Origin: PHAA01 sp022706565
GTDB taxonomy: Bacteria > Bacillota > Syntrophomonadia > Syntrophomonadales > Syntrophomonadaceae
DNA length: 64,000 bases
NCBI GenBank assembly: GCA_040769385.1
Contig: JAXGLD010000006.1
Span: 1 to 64,000, forward strand
Direction of reading: 5' to 3'
Part shown: piece after piece, positions 25,286 to 34,514 of the stretch
Position numbering within the stretch: position 1 is the stretch's first letter
Layout of the letters: every line of letters begins with the position of its first letter
Position numbers and translations under genes: made by a program
The notes under the pieces: model-generated
Told to the model about the DNA's origin: nothing
Databases searched by the model: none
What the model saw: only the letters and a program-made list of their open reading frames with translations

Positions 25286-27865
25286 CTATGCTCCTGTTTT
25301 TAGCTGGTCCTGCCAACGGTAGAGCAGATCCAAAGCGTTGCGGGGACTGACATCATCCAATTTCATTGATTCCAATTCGTCCAGGATCGGATTGCCGCCG
25401 GATCCGAACAGGCTCAGCTGCTCAGCCGCCGGCTTGGGAGCACTGCGCTCCTTTTCCAAACCATGAAGGATTTCGTAAGCCCGATTGATGATTTTGGATG
25501 GTATACCGGCCAACTTGGCCACATGGATCCCATAGCTCTTATCCGCCCGGCCCGGCAGTACCTTTTTCAGAAAGGTTACGGTATCGCCGGATTCCAGCAC
25601 CGATACCGACAGGTTGAACACCCCCGGTCGGCTGTCCGCCAGGGTGGTCAACTCGTGATAATGGGTGGCAAACAAGGTCTTGGCCTTGATATGGTCGTGG
25701 ATATATTCGCTGGCCGCCTGGGCGATGCTCAATCCGTCATAGGTACTGGTGCCCCGTCCGATCTCATCCAATATCACCAGGCTGTCGCGGCTGGCGCCAT
25801 TAATGATACGAGCCAGTTCCAGCATCTCTACCATGAACGTGCTGCGGCCGGCCGACAGGTCGTCGGAAGCCCCTACCCGAGTAAAAATGCGGTCCACCAC
25901 CCCGATGTGAGCGGCATCTGCTGGTATGAAACTGCCCATCTGAGCCATGATCACCAGCAGGGCGGTCTGGCGCAGGTAGGTGCTTTTGCCTCCCATATTA
26001 GGGCCAGTTATGATTCCCAAACGGGCCTGGTCGGTATCCATCTCAATATCGTTAGGAACGAATCGAACTGCGGTCAGGGACTTTTCCACCACCGGATGGC
26101 GTCCCGCCCGGATATCGATTATCCCGTCCCGGGTGAGTTCCGGGCGGACGTAGTCATTCATATAAGCAGCCTGGGCCAGAGATTGCAGCACGTCCAGGTC
26201 GGCGATGGCGGCGGCGCATTTCTGTAGCGGCTCTATGTATGTCTTTAATTGTTTGCATAGATCCATAAACAGATCATATTCCAGCTCGTAAAGACGCTCC
26301 CGGGCGCCCAGGATTTTCTCTTCCTGCTCTTTCAATTCCAGGCTTATAAACCGCTCCGCATTAACCAGGGTTTGCTTGCGTATGTATTCCGGCGGTACTA
26401 AGCCGAGGTTGGCTTTACTGATTTCTATATAGTATCCGAATACCCGGTTGAAACCGACCTTCAGTGTACGGATTCCGGTGCGTTCCTTTTCCCGGTTTTC
26501 GAAATCGACCAGCCAAGTCTTGCCCTGCGAAGCCAGTTCCTTCAATTCATCTACCTCGGCCCGGAAGCCGGGTTTGATGATACCCCCTTCTTTGATCCCG
26601 GGAGGAGCATCGTCATTTATGCTGGTATCTATGAGCTGGAACACCTCGCCCAGAGGATCCATGGCGGCTATAGCTTCAAGGTAATCGCTGCCGGCGGCAG
26701 CCAGCAGGCTTTTGAGTTGTGGAATCAACCCCAGGGATGATTTCAAGGCCACCAGGTCACGGGGCAGCGCAGCCCCGCTGCCGATTTTACCGGCCAGGCG
26801 CTCCAGATCGTTGATCTTTTGCAGGGTAGCGCGGCAGTCCTGGCGCATGGTTAATTGTTCGACCAGTTCACCTACCGCATCCAACCTCCGGTTTATGGCG
26901 TTCAGATCCTTAAGGGGTTGTTCCAGCCAACGGCGCAAGGTGCGCTTGCCCATTGAGGTGCAGCAATGGTCCAGAACGCCAAGCAGGCTTCCTTCTTTTT
27001 TATTATCGTGGAGGGTGGCGGTAAGCTCCAGATTACGCTGGGAAAAGGAGTCGATCTCCAAGAACATACTATTCTCATAAGCGGTCAGGGAATTAATTTG
27101 GCCCAACTGAATCTTTTGGGTACGGTTGATGAAAGCAAGTATGGCGGCTGCAGCCTGTATTCCGGCGCTAAAATGCTGGACGCCGAACCCGTCCAGGGAA
27201 TCCACCCCGAAGTGCTCCAGAAGGGAGCGCCGGGCTGTCTCCAACCCGGGCAGGTCATCCTGAATCCGGGACAGGAGTACACCGAGACGGGTGAAGTTGT
27301 CCTGCCACAATGAGTCCATGCTGCTGCCAGCCGGCAGCAGGCATTCAGCCGGGGCCAGCCGCTGTAATTCGTTGTCCAGATTATCAAAACGGTCGGGACC
27401 CTTGAGCTCGGTAACCATGAAGGTGCCGGTGGAAATATCGACCGCCGCCAGTCCAATGACCTGATCCTGGTCAACAATGGCGGTCAGGTAGTTGTTCCGG
27501 CTTTCATCCAGCATAGCATCATCAATGACCGTCCCCGGGGTTATCACCCGGGTTACTTCCCGTTTAACTATACCCACGGATTGTTTGGGGTTTTCAACCT
27601 GATCGCATAGTGCTACCCGGTACCCTTTACTGATGAGACGGGCGATATAGTTATTGACTGCATGATGGGGTACTCCGCACATCGGTATCTTTTCCTTATT
27701 GCCTCCCTCGCGGGCAGTTAGGACTATATCCAGTTCCCGGGAGGCGATGCGGGCATCCTCGAAAAACATCTCATAAAAGTCCCCCAAACGGAAAAAGAGG
27801 ATCTCCTCAGGATAATCCCGTTTAGTGGCCAAATATTGTTCGATCATGGGCGTGTAGCCTGCCAA
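25286..27865 (-). CDS. mutS: DNA mismatch recognition protein MutS
   Basis: The N-terminal mismatch-reading motif GDFYEMFFEDA, the clamp and lever regions, and the C-terminal ABC ATPase (GPNMGGKST, then DEIGRGTSTYDG) are all in place over 859 residues. The start is TTG at 27865 (AGGGAAGGA upstream); the protein then begins MAGYTPMIEQYL, as in relatives. It follows miaB by 60 bases and leads into the hydantoinase-like, HDAC and mutL genes. Confidence 0.97.
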   Translation of the reverse strand: MAGYTPMIEQYLATKRDYPEEILFFRLGDFYEMFFEDARIASRELDIVLTAREGGNKEKIPMCGVPHHAVNNYIARLISKGYRVALCDQVENPKQSVGIVKREVTRVITPGTVIDDAMLDESRNNYLTAIVDQDQVIGLAAVDISTGTFMVTELKGPDRFDNLDNELQRLAPAECLLPAGSSMDSLWQDNFTRLGVLLSRIQDDLPGLETARRSLLEHFGVDSLDGFGVQHFSAGIQAAAAILAFINRTQKIQLGQINSLTAYENSMFLEIDSFSQRNLELTATLHDNKKEGSLLGVLDHCCTSMGKRTLRRWLEQPLKDLNAINRRLDAVGELVEQLTMRQDCRATLQKINDLERLAGKIGSGAALPRDLVALKSSLGLIPQLKSLLAAAGSDYLEAIAAMDPLGEVFQLIDTSINDDAPPGIKEGGIIKPGFRAEVDELKELASQGKTWLVDFENREKERTGIRTLKVGFNRVFGYYIEISKANLGLVPPEYIRKQTLVNAERFISLELKEQEEKILGARERLYELEYDLFMDLCKQLKTYIEPLQKCAAAIADLDVLQSLAQAAYMNDYVRPELTRDGIIDIRAGRHPVVEKSLTAVRFVPNDIEMDTDQARLGIITGPNMGGKSTYLRQTALLVIMAQMGSFIPADAAHIGVVDRIFTRVGASDDLSAGRSTFMVEMLELARIINGASRDSLVILDEIGRGTSTYDGLSIAQAASEYIHDHIKAKTLFATHYHELTTLADSRPGVFNLSVSVLESGDTVTFLKKVLPGRADKSYGIHVAKLAGIPSKIINRAYEILHGLEKERSAPKPAAEQLSLFGSGGNPILDELESMKLDDVSPRNALDLLYRWQDQLKTGA

Positions 27866-27925
27866 TTATCCTTCCCTCCCCGGAAAAACAGTAGCTGCGT
27901 ATTGAGCCGAATATGTCACCGGCGT

Positions 27926-29257
27926 TTAACCGGTTTCCTGCAGTTGACCAAACAAGGAGAAGGTCTTGCCGGTAGTGATTTTTACCTGCACCAGGCGGCC
28001 AATCAATTGATCGGACCCTTTAAATAGGACAATACGATTGTTTCTGGTCCGACCCGTCAAATTGTCGGGATTGGTCTTGCTGGGTCCTTCCACCAGTACT
28101 TCCTCCACCTTACCCTCCAAGGAGCGGTTCAGGTCCAGGGCGATGCCGTATTGCAACTCGTTCAAGCGCAGCAGGCGGTCTTTTTTAATGGTCGGGTCCA
28201 CCTGCCCGGGCATGGTGGCCGCCCTGGTTCCGGACCGGATCGAATACATAAAAGTGAAAGCGGCATCAAATCTGACCTGCCTTACCATATCCAGGGTGGC
28301 TTCGAAATCCTCCTCGGTTTCGCCGGGAAAACCGACGATCAGATCTGAGGTGATGGCTACACCCGGAATGCGTTCTCTCATCTTGCGCGCTAGTTGCAGA
28401 TAATGGTCGCGGGTATAGCCACGGTTCATGGCTTTGAGGATGCGGTCGCTGCCGGCCTGCAAGGGTACATGGATATGTTCGCAGATCTTGTCTCCCTCAG
28501 CTATTGCATCCATCAATTGCTCCGACATATCTTTGGGATGGGAGGTGGTGAAACGTATTCGGGCGATCCCTTCGATTTGATCTGCCCACCGTAATAAATC
28601 GGCGAAGCTGTATGGATCCGACAGCCCCTGGCCGTATGAATTGACATTTTGGCCCAGGAAGGTCACCTCCCTGAAGCCTTCCTTGGCCAGTTGCTCCACC
28701 TCGCGGATTATGTCACGGGGATGGCGGCTTCTTTCTCTCCCCCTGGTATAGGGGACGATGCAATAACTGCAGAAGTTGTTGCACCCGTACATGATGTTGA
28801 CAAAGGCGCCGATTCCTTCCTTGCGATGAGACGGCAGATCCTCGATCACACCGGTATGGCCGGGCCAAACCCGCACCACTTTTTGATGGTGCTGGCGATA
28901 TTCATTGATTAAGTGGGGCAGTTCGTGCAGGTTGTGGGTACCAAAGACCACATCCACGCCCAGGCGTTGGACCTTGGCCACCACCTCCGGCAATTGGGCC
29001 ATACAACCGCCAAATGCGACTATCAACTCCGGCTTCTGGCGTTTCAGTTTGACGTATTCGCCCAGCTTACCGTATACCTTGTTTTCAGCTGAATGTCTGA
29101 CGCTGCAGGTGTTGAAGATTATGATGTCGGCCTGCTCAGCCCGGGGTTGCTCCCTATAACCCTGCCTTTCCATCAGGCCGGCCATTATTTCGGAGTCGCG
29201 GACATTCATCTGGCAGCCGTAAGTTTCAATATGATAATTCAACTGCGAATCTTGCAT
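27926..29257 (-). CDS. miaB: tRNA-2-methylthio-N6-dimethylallyladenosine synthase
   Basis: This radical SAM methylthiotransferase adds the 2-methylthio group to i6A37, made by MiaA. The N-terminal UPF0004 domain holds cysteines for the auxiliary cluster (YGCQMN, FNTCSVR, FGGCMAQ). The radical SAM motif is CNNFCSYC, and a TRAM domain ends the 443-residue chain. AAAGGAAC precedes the ATG by 8 bases. Confidence 0.96.
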   Translation of the reverse strand: MQDSQLNYHIETYGCQMNVRDSEIMAGLMERQGYREQPRAEQADIIIFNTCSVRHSAENKVYGKLGEYVKLKRQKPELIVAFGGCMAQLPEVVAKVQRLGVDVVFGTHNLHELPHLINEYRQHHQKVVRVWPGHTGVIEDLPSHRKEGIGAFVNIMYGCNNFCSYCIVPYTRGRERSRHPRDIIREVEQLAKEGFREVTFLGQNVNSYGQGLSDPYSFADLLRWADQIEGIARIRFTTSHPKDMSEQLMDAIAEGDKICEHIHVPLQAGSDRILKAMNRGYTRDHYLQLARKMRERIPGVAITSDLIVGFPGETEEDFEATLDMVRQVRFDAAFTFMYSIRSGTRAATMPGQVDPTIKKDRLLRLNELQYGIALDLNRSLEGKVEEVLVEGPSKTNPDNLTGRTRNNRIVLFKGSDQLIGRLVQVKITTGKTFSLFGQLQETG

Positions 29258-29304
29258 AATCTAATGTTCCTTTGCTGTTATAAACCAAGGCAGCGGTGTC
29301 GGGG

Positions 29305-29958
29305 TTATTCGCCAACGTTTTTCAAATCGCGAATGGCTCGTCCTATGTCGGGGGCACCGAATATAAACGAGCCTGCCACCAGTACATCGGCGCCGTGATC
29401 TACCGCCAATTTTCCCGTCTCCACGTTGATGCCGCCGTCAACCTGCAGGCGAGCCGCTGAACCGGATCTATATATCATGGATCGTAAAGCACTGATCTTG
29501 GGCAGTACCGAAGGGATAAACTTCTGACCTCCAAATCCGGGGTTGACAGTCATGGCCAGGATCAGATCGACTTCCCCGATTACATTTTCCACCATGGCCA
29601 CCGGAGTGGAGGGATTGAGCGATACGCCCGCCTGCCGGCCCGCCTCTCTTATCATGGTCAGGGTGCGATGCAAATGGGGGCAGGTTTCAGCATGCACAGT
29701 GATCAAATCAGCCCCGGAAGCGATAAACGCCGGAATCAGGTTTTCTGGTTTCTCGATCATCAGGTGCACATCCAACAGCAGCCCGGTTTCTTTTTTGATA
29801 TCCCTTACCACCAACGGTCCGATGGTCAGGTTGGGGACGAAATGACCATCCATTACGTCAATGTGCAGCCAATCGGCTCCGGCCCGCTCCACCCTTTGGA
29901 TGTCCTCAGCCAGGTGGGCAAAATTGGCTGACAGTATCGAAGGTGCGATCAAAATCAT
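29305..29958 (-). CDS. rpe: Ribulose-phosphate 3-epimerase
   Basis: A TIM-barrel enzyme of the pentose phosphate pathway. Seen are APSILSANF, the metal/substrate histidines in HIDVMDGHFVPN, VHAE, MTVNPGFGGQ and VDGGI. The ATG at 29958 overlaps the rsgA stop by one base (TAATG) and has AGAGGA upstream, giving 217 residues. Longer in-frame starts lie inside rsgA. The rsgA-rpe order is conserved in Bacillota. Confidence 0.96.
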   Translation of the reverse strand: MILIAPSILSANFAHLAEDIQRVERAGADWLHIDVMDGHFVPNLTIGPLVVRDIKKETGLLLDVHLMIEKPENLIPAFIASGADLITVHAETCPHLHRTLTMIREAGRQAGVSLNPSTPVAMVENVIGEVDLILAMTVNPGFGGQKFIPSVLPKISALRSMIYRSGSAARLQVDGGINVETGKLAVDHGADVLVAGSFIFGAPDIGRAIRDLKNVGE

Positions 29959-30836
29959 TAATAAATCCTCTCCTTGTCCATGATTTCTGCCAGCATGTTG
30001 AGATAATTTTGGTAACGGGATGGCAGAATCTGTTGGTCCTCCACGGCGGACTTGACCCCGCAGTCCCTCTCCCGGAAATGGATGCAATCGCGGAAACGGC
30101 AATCCTGGCTGTAACTGGTGAAATCAGGGAAATAGCGGGTTAAATCCTCTCGGCGGATTGACGGCATGTCCAGCACGCTAAAGCCTGGGGTATCAACAAC
30201 CCATCCTCCCTGGGGCAAGGGAAAAAGTTCGACATGGCGGGTGGTATGTTTACCCCTCCCGATTTTGGCACTCACTGGCCCGGTTCGGACTGTGCTCTGG
30301 CCGGTAAGCCTTTGCAGCAACCGGGATTTGCCTACTCCCGATGGGCCTGCCAGGACTGCTATCTCACCGGCAATCGCCTCTGATAGTTGCTCGATACCTA
30401 TCGCCTGGCGGGCTGATGTTCGAATCACTTTATATGTGTGCGGATAATAGCGCAGGATTTCTTCAACCGTTTCATGACCCTCCAGGTCGCATTTGTTGAG
30501 TATGATGCAGGGAACGATTTTATTGTACTCAGACAGGAACAGCAAGCGGTCCAACAGACTCAAGTCCGGTTTGGGCTGGTTATAGGCCATCACTACCAAC
30601 ACCCGGCTGACATTGGCCACGCGAGGACGGTACAATTCGTTTGTCCTCGGCAAAACCCGCTCCAATACCCCCTGCCCAAATTCCAGAGGGGTGAACACCA
30701 CCCGATCGCCGCTGAGGAGCTTTTCCTTAACTTTTCCTCTCACTTTGCATGCGTAAATGGTGCCGGTGTTATCCTGCACGTAGTAAAAACCACTATAGTT
30801 TTTGATAACCAGGCCCTCCAGACGTTCCGGGATCAT
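29958..30836 (-). CDS. rsgA: Ribosome small-subunit biogenesis GTPase RsgA
   Basis: An OB-fold N-terminus precedes a circularly permuted GTPase: NKCDL (G4) comes before GPSGVGKS (G1) and DTPGF (G3). The C-terminal zinc site has C, H and C in FRDCIHFRERDC. It helps 30S maturation. AAGGAG lies before the ATG. It is the last but one gene of the prkC unit, as in Bacillus. At 292 residues it is full length. Confidence 0.96.
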   Translation of the reverse strand: MIPERLEGLVIKNYSGFYYVQDNTGTIYACKVRGKVKEKLLSGDRVVFTPLEFGQGVLERVLPRTNELYRPRVANVSRVLVVMAYNQPKPDLSLLDRLLFLSEYNKIVPCIILNKCDLEGHETVEEILRYYPHTYKVIRTSARQAIGIEQLSEAIAGEIAVLAGPSGVGKSRLLQRLTGQSTVRTGPVSAKIGRGKHTTRHVELFPLPQGGWVVDTPGFSVLDMPSIRREDLTRYFPDFTSYSQDCRFRDCIHFRERDCGVKSAVEDQQILPSRYQNYLNMLAEIMDKERIY

Positions 30837-30864
30837 AATTGCTCCTTATAACCCGTTGGGCCTA

Positions 30865-32667
30865 TCATGGCAAATCGTAGGAACGCAGAGCGCTTCCGTC
30901 CAGGAGAACCTGGGCTGTCCCAGTCCCATAGTATGTTATCCCCACGGTAACCGTATCTCCCCCATCGTGCCTTTCATCGTAGACCTTACGGCTCCCTTGT
31001 GCATCCGTCACATTTATAACCACCCGGTAGGTTCTTTTATCGTCGGGAAGCTCGAAATCCAGCCTCTGTATTTTGGATGAAGGTCCTGGACCAGTGCTCA
31101 CTACCACGTTGACCTTGGCGCCTTCTTCGACTTGGACTCCGGCGGCGGGGTCCTGGGAGGCGACCTGTTCGGTGAAATAAGCCGTACTAGCGGCACGGGT
31201 CACCGTCCCCAACTCCATTTTGGCGGCTTTCAGTTTGGCGGTGGCCTCGGTTACTGTCAGCCCCTTCACATCTGGTACCTCTACACGGGGCGGTTGTTTG
31301 CCCTTGCTGACCGATAAATTGACTTTAGTGCCGGCCGCCACGGTGGTATCGGTGAGCGGGTCCTGGGATATTACAATCCCTTCGGCATATTTTTCGTCCC
31401 AGACGTTTTCAATGGTTCCAAGATTCAAGCCTTTATTGGAAAGACGGGTGGTAGCATCGCTGAGTGTAACTCCGGTTACATTAGGGACTTTAACCTGTTC
31501 AACCCCCTGGCTGAGTATTACCTCAATCTCCCGTCCGGCCTTGACCTTACGGCCCGGGAGCGGATCCTGCTTGATGATGGAATCGACTGCCACACTATCA
31601 TTGTTTTCCCGGCCAATCACTTTCAAGACCAAGCCCAGTTCGCGAAGCTCTTGGTCGGCTTGGGCATAGTCCTTACCAACTATATTGGGTACGGCTACCT
31701 CGGAGCCGAAAAGATTGCCCGCCAGCGACCACAAGATCCCGGACAGGAACGCCAATATTGCTACAGCGATAATGCCTTTGCCCAGCGGTTTCATCTTTTT
31801 CTTGGATTTCACAGCATCCTCCTTGCCATCTGTCCATACCCCGCTTATGGTCTGCTGTATTTTTATAAGGGCATTGCGCATCTCGTGAGCGGTCTGGAAC
31901 CTTTGTCCCGGCTGTTTGGCCATGGCTCTGAAAATTAATGCTTCCAGGGCAGCGGGAACGTCGGGATTGATGGACCGGGGCGAAGCAGGTTCTTCATTGA
32001 TATGGCGTAAAGCAATGGTGATTGGACTGTCGGCATTGAACGGGACCTTGCCGGTAACCATCTCATAGAGGATGCAGCCAATGGAGTAAATGTCCGTAGT
32101 ACGGTTAATCGGTTCACCTTTGGCTTGTTCCGGTGAAAAATAATGCACCGACCCTACAATATTATTACCATACGTGATGGTTCCGGCACTGACCGCCTGG
32201 GCTATCCCGAAGTCAGCCACTTTGACCATGCCCTGTTCAGTGATGAGTATATTGTGGGGTTTTATGTCGCGATGAATTATGCCTTTTTCATGAGCATGGT
32301 GAACCCCGTCACAAACCATTATGGCGATATCAACCGCTTTTTCGACCGGCAGGGGGGCTTGCTCGCGGATCAAGTGTTTGAGGGTATAACCATCCACATA
32401 CTCCATTACAATATAATAAATGCCGTCTTGATCACCTACATCAAATATATTGACAATGTTGGGATGGGAGATGCGGGCCACCGATAAGGCTTCCGCCCTG
32501 AACTTCTCCACAAAACCGGCATCCTTGGCAAATTCGTCTTTAAGTACCTTTACCGCCACGATCCGGTCTAAAATGCCGTCCCGGGCTTTGTATACAACGG
32601 ACATCCCGCCTTCTCCGATGACATCCAACAACTCGTAGCGTCCGCCTAAAGTCACGCCGTTCAACAT
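30865..32667 (-). CDS. prkC: Membrane Ser/Thr protein kinase with three PASTA domains
   Basis: The kinase domain (about 12-270) has GEGGMSVVY, AVKVLK, HRDIKPHN and ADFGIA. One membrane helix lies near 297-318. Three PASTA repeats follow outside (VPNIVG, VPNVTG, VPDVKG), which bind muropeptides. A ~70-residue tail ends the 600-residue chain. PrkC signals germination and cell-wall state in spore formers. It is coupled to the phosphatase upstream (13-base gap) and has AGGAGG before its ATG. Confidence 0.97.
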   Translation of the reverse strand: MLNGVTLGGRYELLDVIGEGGMSVVYKARDGILDRIVAVKVLKDEFAKDAGFVEKFRAEALSVARISHPNIVNIFDVGDQDGIYYIVMEYVDGYTLKHLIREQAPLPVEKAVDIAIMVCDGVHHAHEKGIIHRDIKPHNILITEQGMVKVADFGIAQAVSAGTITYGNNIVGSVHYFSPEQAKGEPINRTTDIYSIGCILYEMVTGKVPFNADSPITIALRHINEEPASPRSINPDVPAALEALIFRAMAKQPGQRFQTAHEMRNALIKIQQTISGVWTDGKEDAVKSKKKMKPLGKGIIAVAILAFLSGILWSLAGNLFGSEVAVPNIVGKDYAQADQELRELGLVLKVIGRENNDSVAVDSIIKQDPLPGRKVKAGREIEVILSQGVEQVKVPNVTGVTLSDATTRLSNKGLNLGTIENVWDEKYAEGIVISQDPLTDTTVAAGTKVNLSVSKGKQPPRVEVPDVKGLTVTEATAKLKAAKMELGTVTRAASTAYFTEQVASQDPAAGVQVEEGAKVNVVVSTGPGPSSKIQRLDFELPDDKRTYRVVINVTDAQGSRKVYDERHDGGDTVTVGITYYGTGTAQVLLDGSALRSYDLP

Positions 32668-32679
32668 TCTACCTCCTAT

Positions 32680-33387
32680 TTAAACGCATACGACAATGAC
32701 CGTAATGTTGTCATGGCCGCCCTTCTCCAGGGCTGCATTGACCAGGCTCAGGGCAGTTGATTCCGGTTCTGACGCCGCGGCCATGAATCCGGCAATTTCC
32801 TCATCCGTCACCAGGTCGGTCAAGCCGTCGCTGCAAAGCAATATCCAGTCTCCCTCGCTTAGCTCATGCTGATATATGTCAATATTGACCTCCGGTTCAA
32901 CCCCAACCGCCCGAGTGAGAATATGGCTGTAAGAACTTATGGGAAGGTCACCATTGGTAAATATGTGATCTGCTTTCATCTGTTCTGCCAGGGTATGATC
33001 CTTGGTAATTTTGGTCAGAACCCCGGCATGAAAGTGGTACAGACTGCTGTCGCCGACGTGGGCTACAGTCAGACATCCGTCCCGGATGATGGCCGCGGTG
33101 GCCGTCGTCCCCATCTCGCGCAGCGCCTCGTCGGCATTGCCGGCCTTGTATATAGCTAGATTGGCTGCCCGTACAGCTTGGGTCATGACCGATGCCAAAT
33201 CCTCTGCCCCGGTTAAATCCAGATGATCCCTGATGGTATGCACCGCCAGGCGGGAAGCTACATCTCCGCCTCTGTGGCCTCCCATGCCATCACAGATAAT
33301 GAAAATGCCCTGAGCTTCATCAATGTAGTAGCAGTCCTCGTTCCGTTTCCTGTGGAATCCGATATTAGAAACACCAGCTGACTTCAT
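32680..33387 (-). CDS. stp: PP2C-type Ser/Thr protein phosphatase, PrkC antagonist
   Basis: The 235 residues carry the PPM metal-binding motifs: RKRNEDCYY, CDGMGGH, VGDSS and the late DGLTD and GGHDNIT. It removes phosphates placed by PrkC, with which it is cotranscribed. CGAGGTG precedes the ATG. Bacillus calls this gene prpC. Confidence 0.96.
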   Translation of the reverse strand: MKSAGVSNIGFHRKRNEDCYYIDEAQGIFIICDGMGGHRGGDVASRLAVHTIRDHLDLTGAEDLASVMTQAVRAANLAIYKAGNADEALREMGTTATAAIIRDGCLTVAHVGDSSLYHFHAGVLTKITKDHTLAEQMKADHIFTNGDLPISSYSHILTRAVGVEPEVNIDIYQHELSEGDWILLCSDGLTDLVTDEEIAGFMAAASEPESTALSLVNAALEKGGHDNITVIVVCV

Positions 33388-33442
33388 ACTTCACCTCGGA
33401 ATAACTTACTGTTATTACTTATTATATGCACTATTCCCCTGT

Positions 33443-34513
33443 CTAACGCTCACCGTTGGCGCTCAACTGCCCGCAGGCAGCTTCAATATCACCGCCATGT
33501 TCTTCCCGCAGGGAAACATTCAAACCACCGTCAGCCAGCAGGTTGTAAAAACGTCTTATCTTGTTCGATGAAGGCCTTTTGTACTCGAGACCGCTGACTT
33601 CATTATAAGGAATTAGGTTGACGTTAGCCAGCAGTGGTTTGATGGAGGTAATCAATGCCCGCGCATCTTCGGACCCGATATTGACCTCATCCAGCATAAT
33701 GTATTCAAAAGTGACCCGGCGGTTGGTTCGTTCAGTATAATAACGTACCGACTCGAAAAGAAGCTTAAGGGGGTATTTGCGGTTAAGCGGGATCAACCGG
33801 TCTCTCAGGCTGTCGTTGGCAGCATGCAGCGAGATAGCCAGGGTGACCTGCAGATCTTCTTCCGCCAGTTTTTTGATGCCATTGACTTCTCCCGCCGTAG
33901 AAATAGTGATGTGCCTCTGGCCGATATTAATACCCTTATGATCATTCAAAGTGTGGATGGAACTGATCATAGCGTCGTAATTCAACATTGGTTCGCCCAT
34001 CCCCATATACACTATGTTAGTGATTAGTTCCTCATTGGTTTTAAACTTGCGGGCCAACTCCCGCCGCGAGCCCAGCACCTGGCCAACCATCTCATATGCG
34101 TTGAGGTTGCGCTGGAAACCCGATTGCCCGGTAGCACAGAAAAGGCACCCCACCGGGCATCCCACCTGAGTGGAGACACACAGCGAATAGCGGGTATCCT
34201 TGGTTCCGCTCTGTGGAATAACCACGGTCTCAATTCTCTTTTTGTCGTTCATCTCAAACAGGAACTTGCGGGTTCCGTCGGCCGAGACCCGCTGTTTCAA
34301 GACTCGCGGTATGGAAACCTGGGCGGCAGACTCCAGGCTCATTCTGAGCTCTTTGGGCAAGTCAGTCATCTCATAGAAAGAGCTGACCGCCTTCTTGTAA
34401 ATCCAGGTATATATCTGATTGGCCCGAAAGCGGGGCTGCCCCAACGATTGCACAAATGATTCCAGACTTTTTAATTCCATTCCCAGAAGTTCGGTTTTGA
34501 TTATTGAACTCAT
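33443..34513 (-). CDS. rlmN: Dual-specificity 23S rRNA/tRNA adenine-C2 methyltransferase
   Basis: A radical SAM enzyme that methylates A2503 of 23S rRNA and A37 of some tRNAs. CPVGCLFC is the cluster motif and the two methyl-relay cysteines are in CATGQ and the C-terminal EHGGDIEAACGQL. I set the ATG at 34513, overlapping the rsmB stop region (TAATATG); the AGGAGG is rather far (16 bases). A 15-codon longer in-frame start lies inside rsmB. Length 356 is normal. Confidence 0.95.
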   Translation of the reverse strand: MSSIIKTELLGMELKSLESFVQSLGQPRFRANQIYTWIYKKAVSSFYEMTDLPKELRMSLESAAQVSIPRVLKQRVSADGTRKFLFEMNDKKRIETVVIPQSGTKDTRYSLCVSTQVGCPVGCLFCATGQSGFQRNLNAYEMVGQVLGSRRELARKFKTNEELITNIVYMGMGEPMLNYDAMISSIHTLNDHKGINIGQRHITISTAGEVNGIKKLAEEDLQVTLAISLHAANDSLRDRLIPLNRKYPLKLLFESVRYYTERTNRRVTFEYIMLDEVNIGSEDARALITSIKPLLANVNLIPYNEVSGLEYKRPSSNKIRRFYNLLADGGLNVSLREEHGGDIEAACGQLSANGER

Positions 34514-34514
34514 A

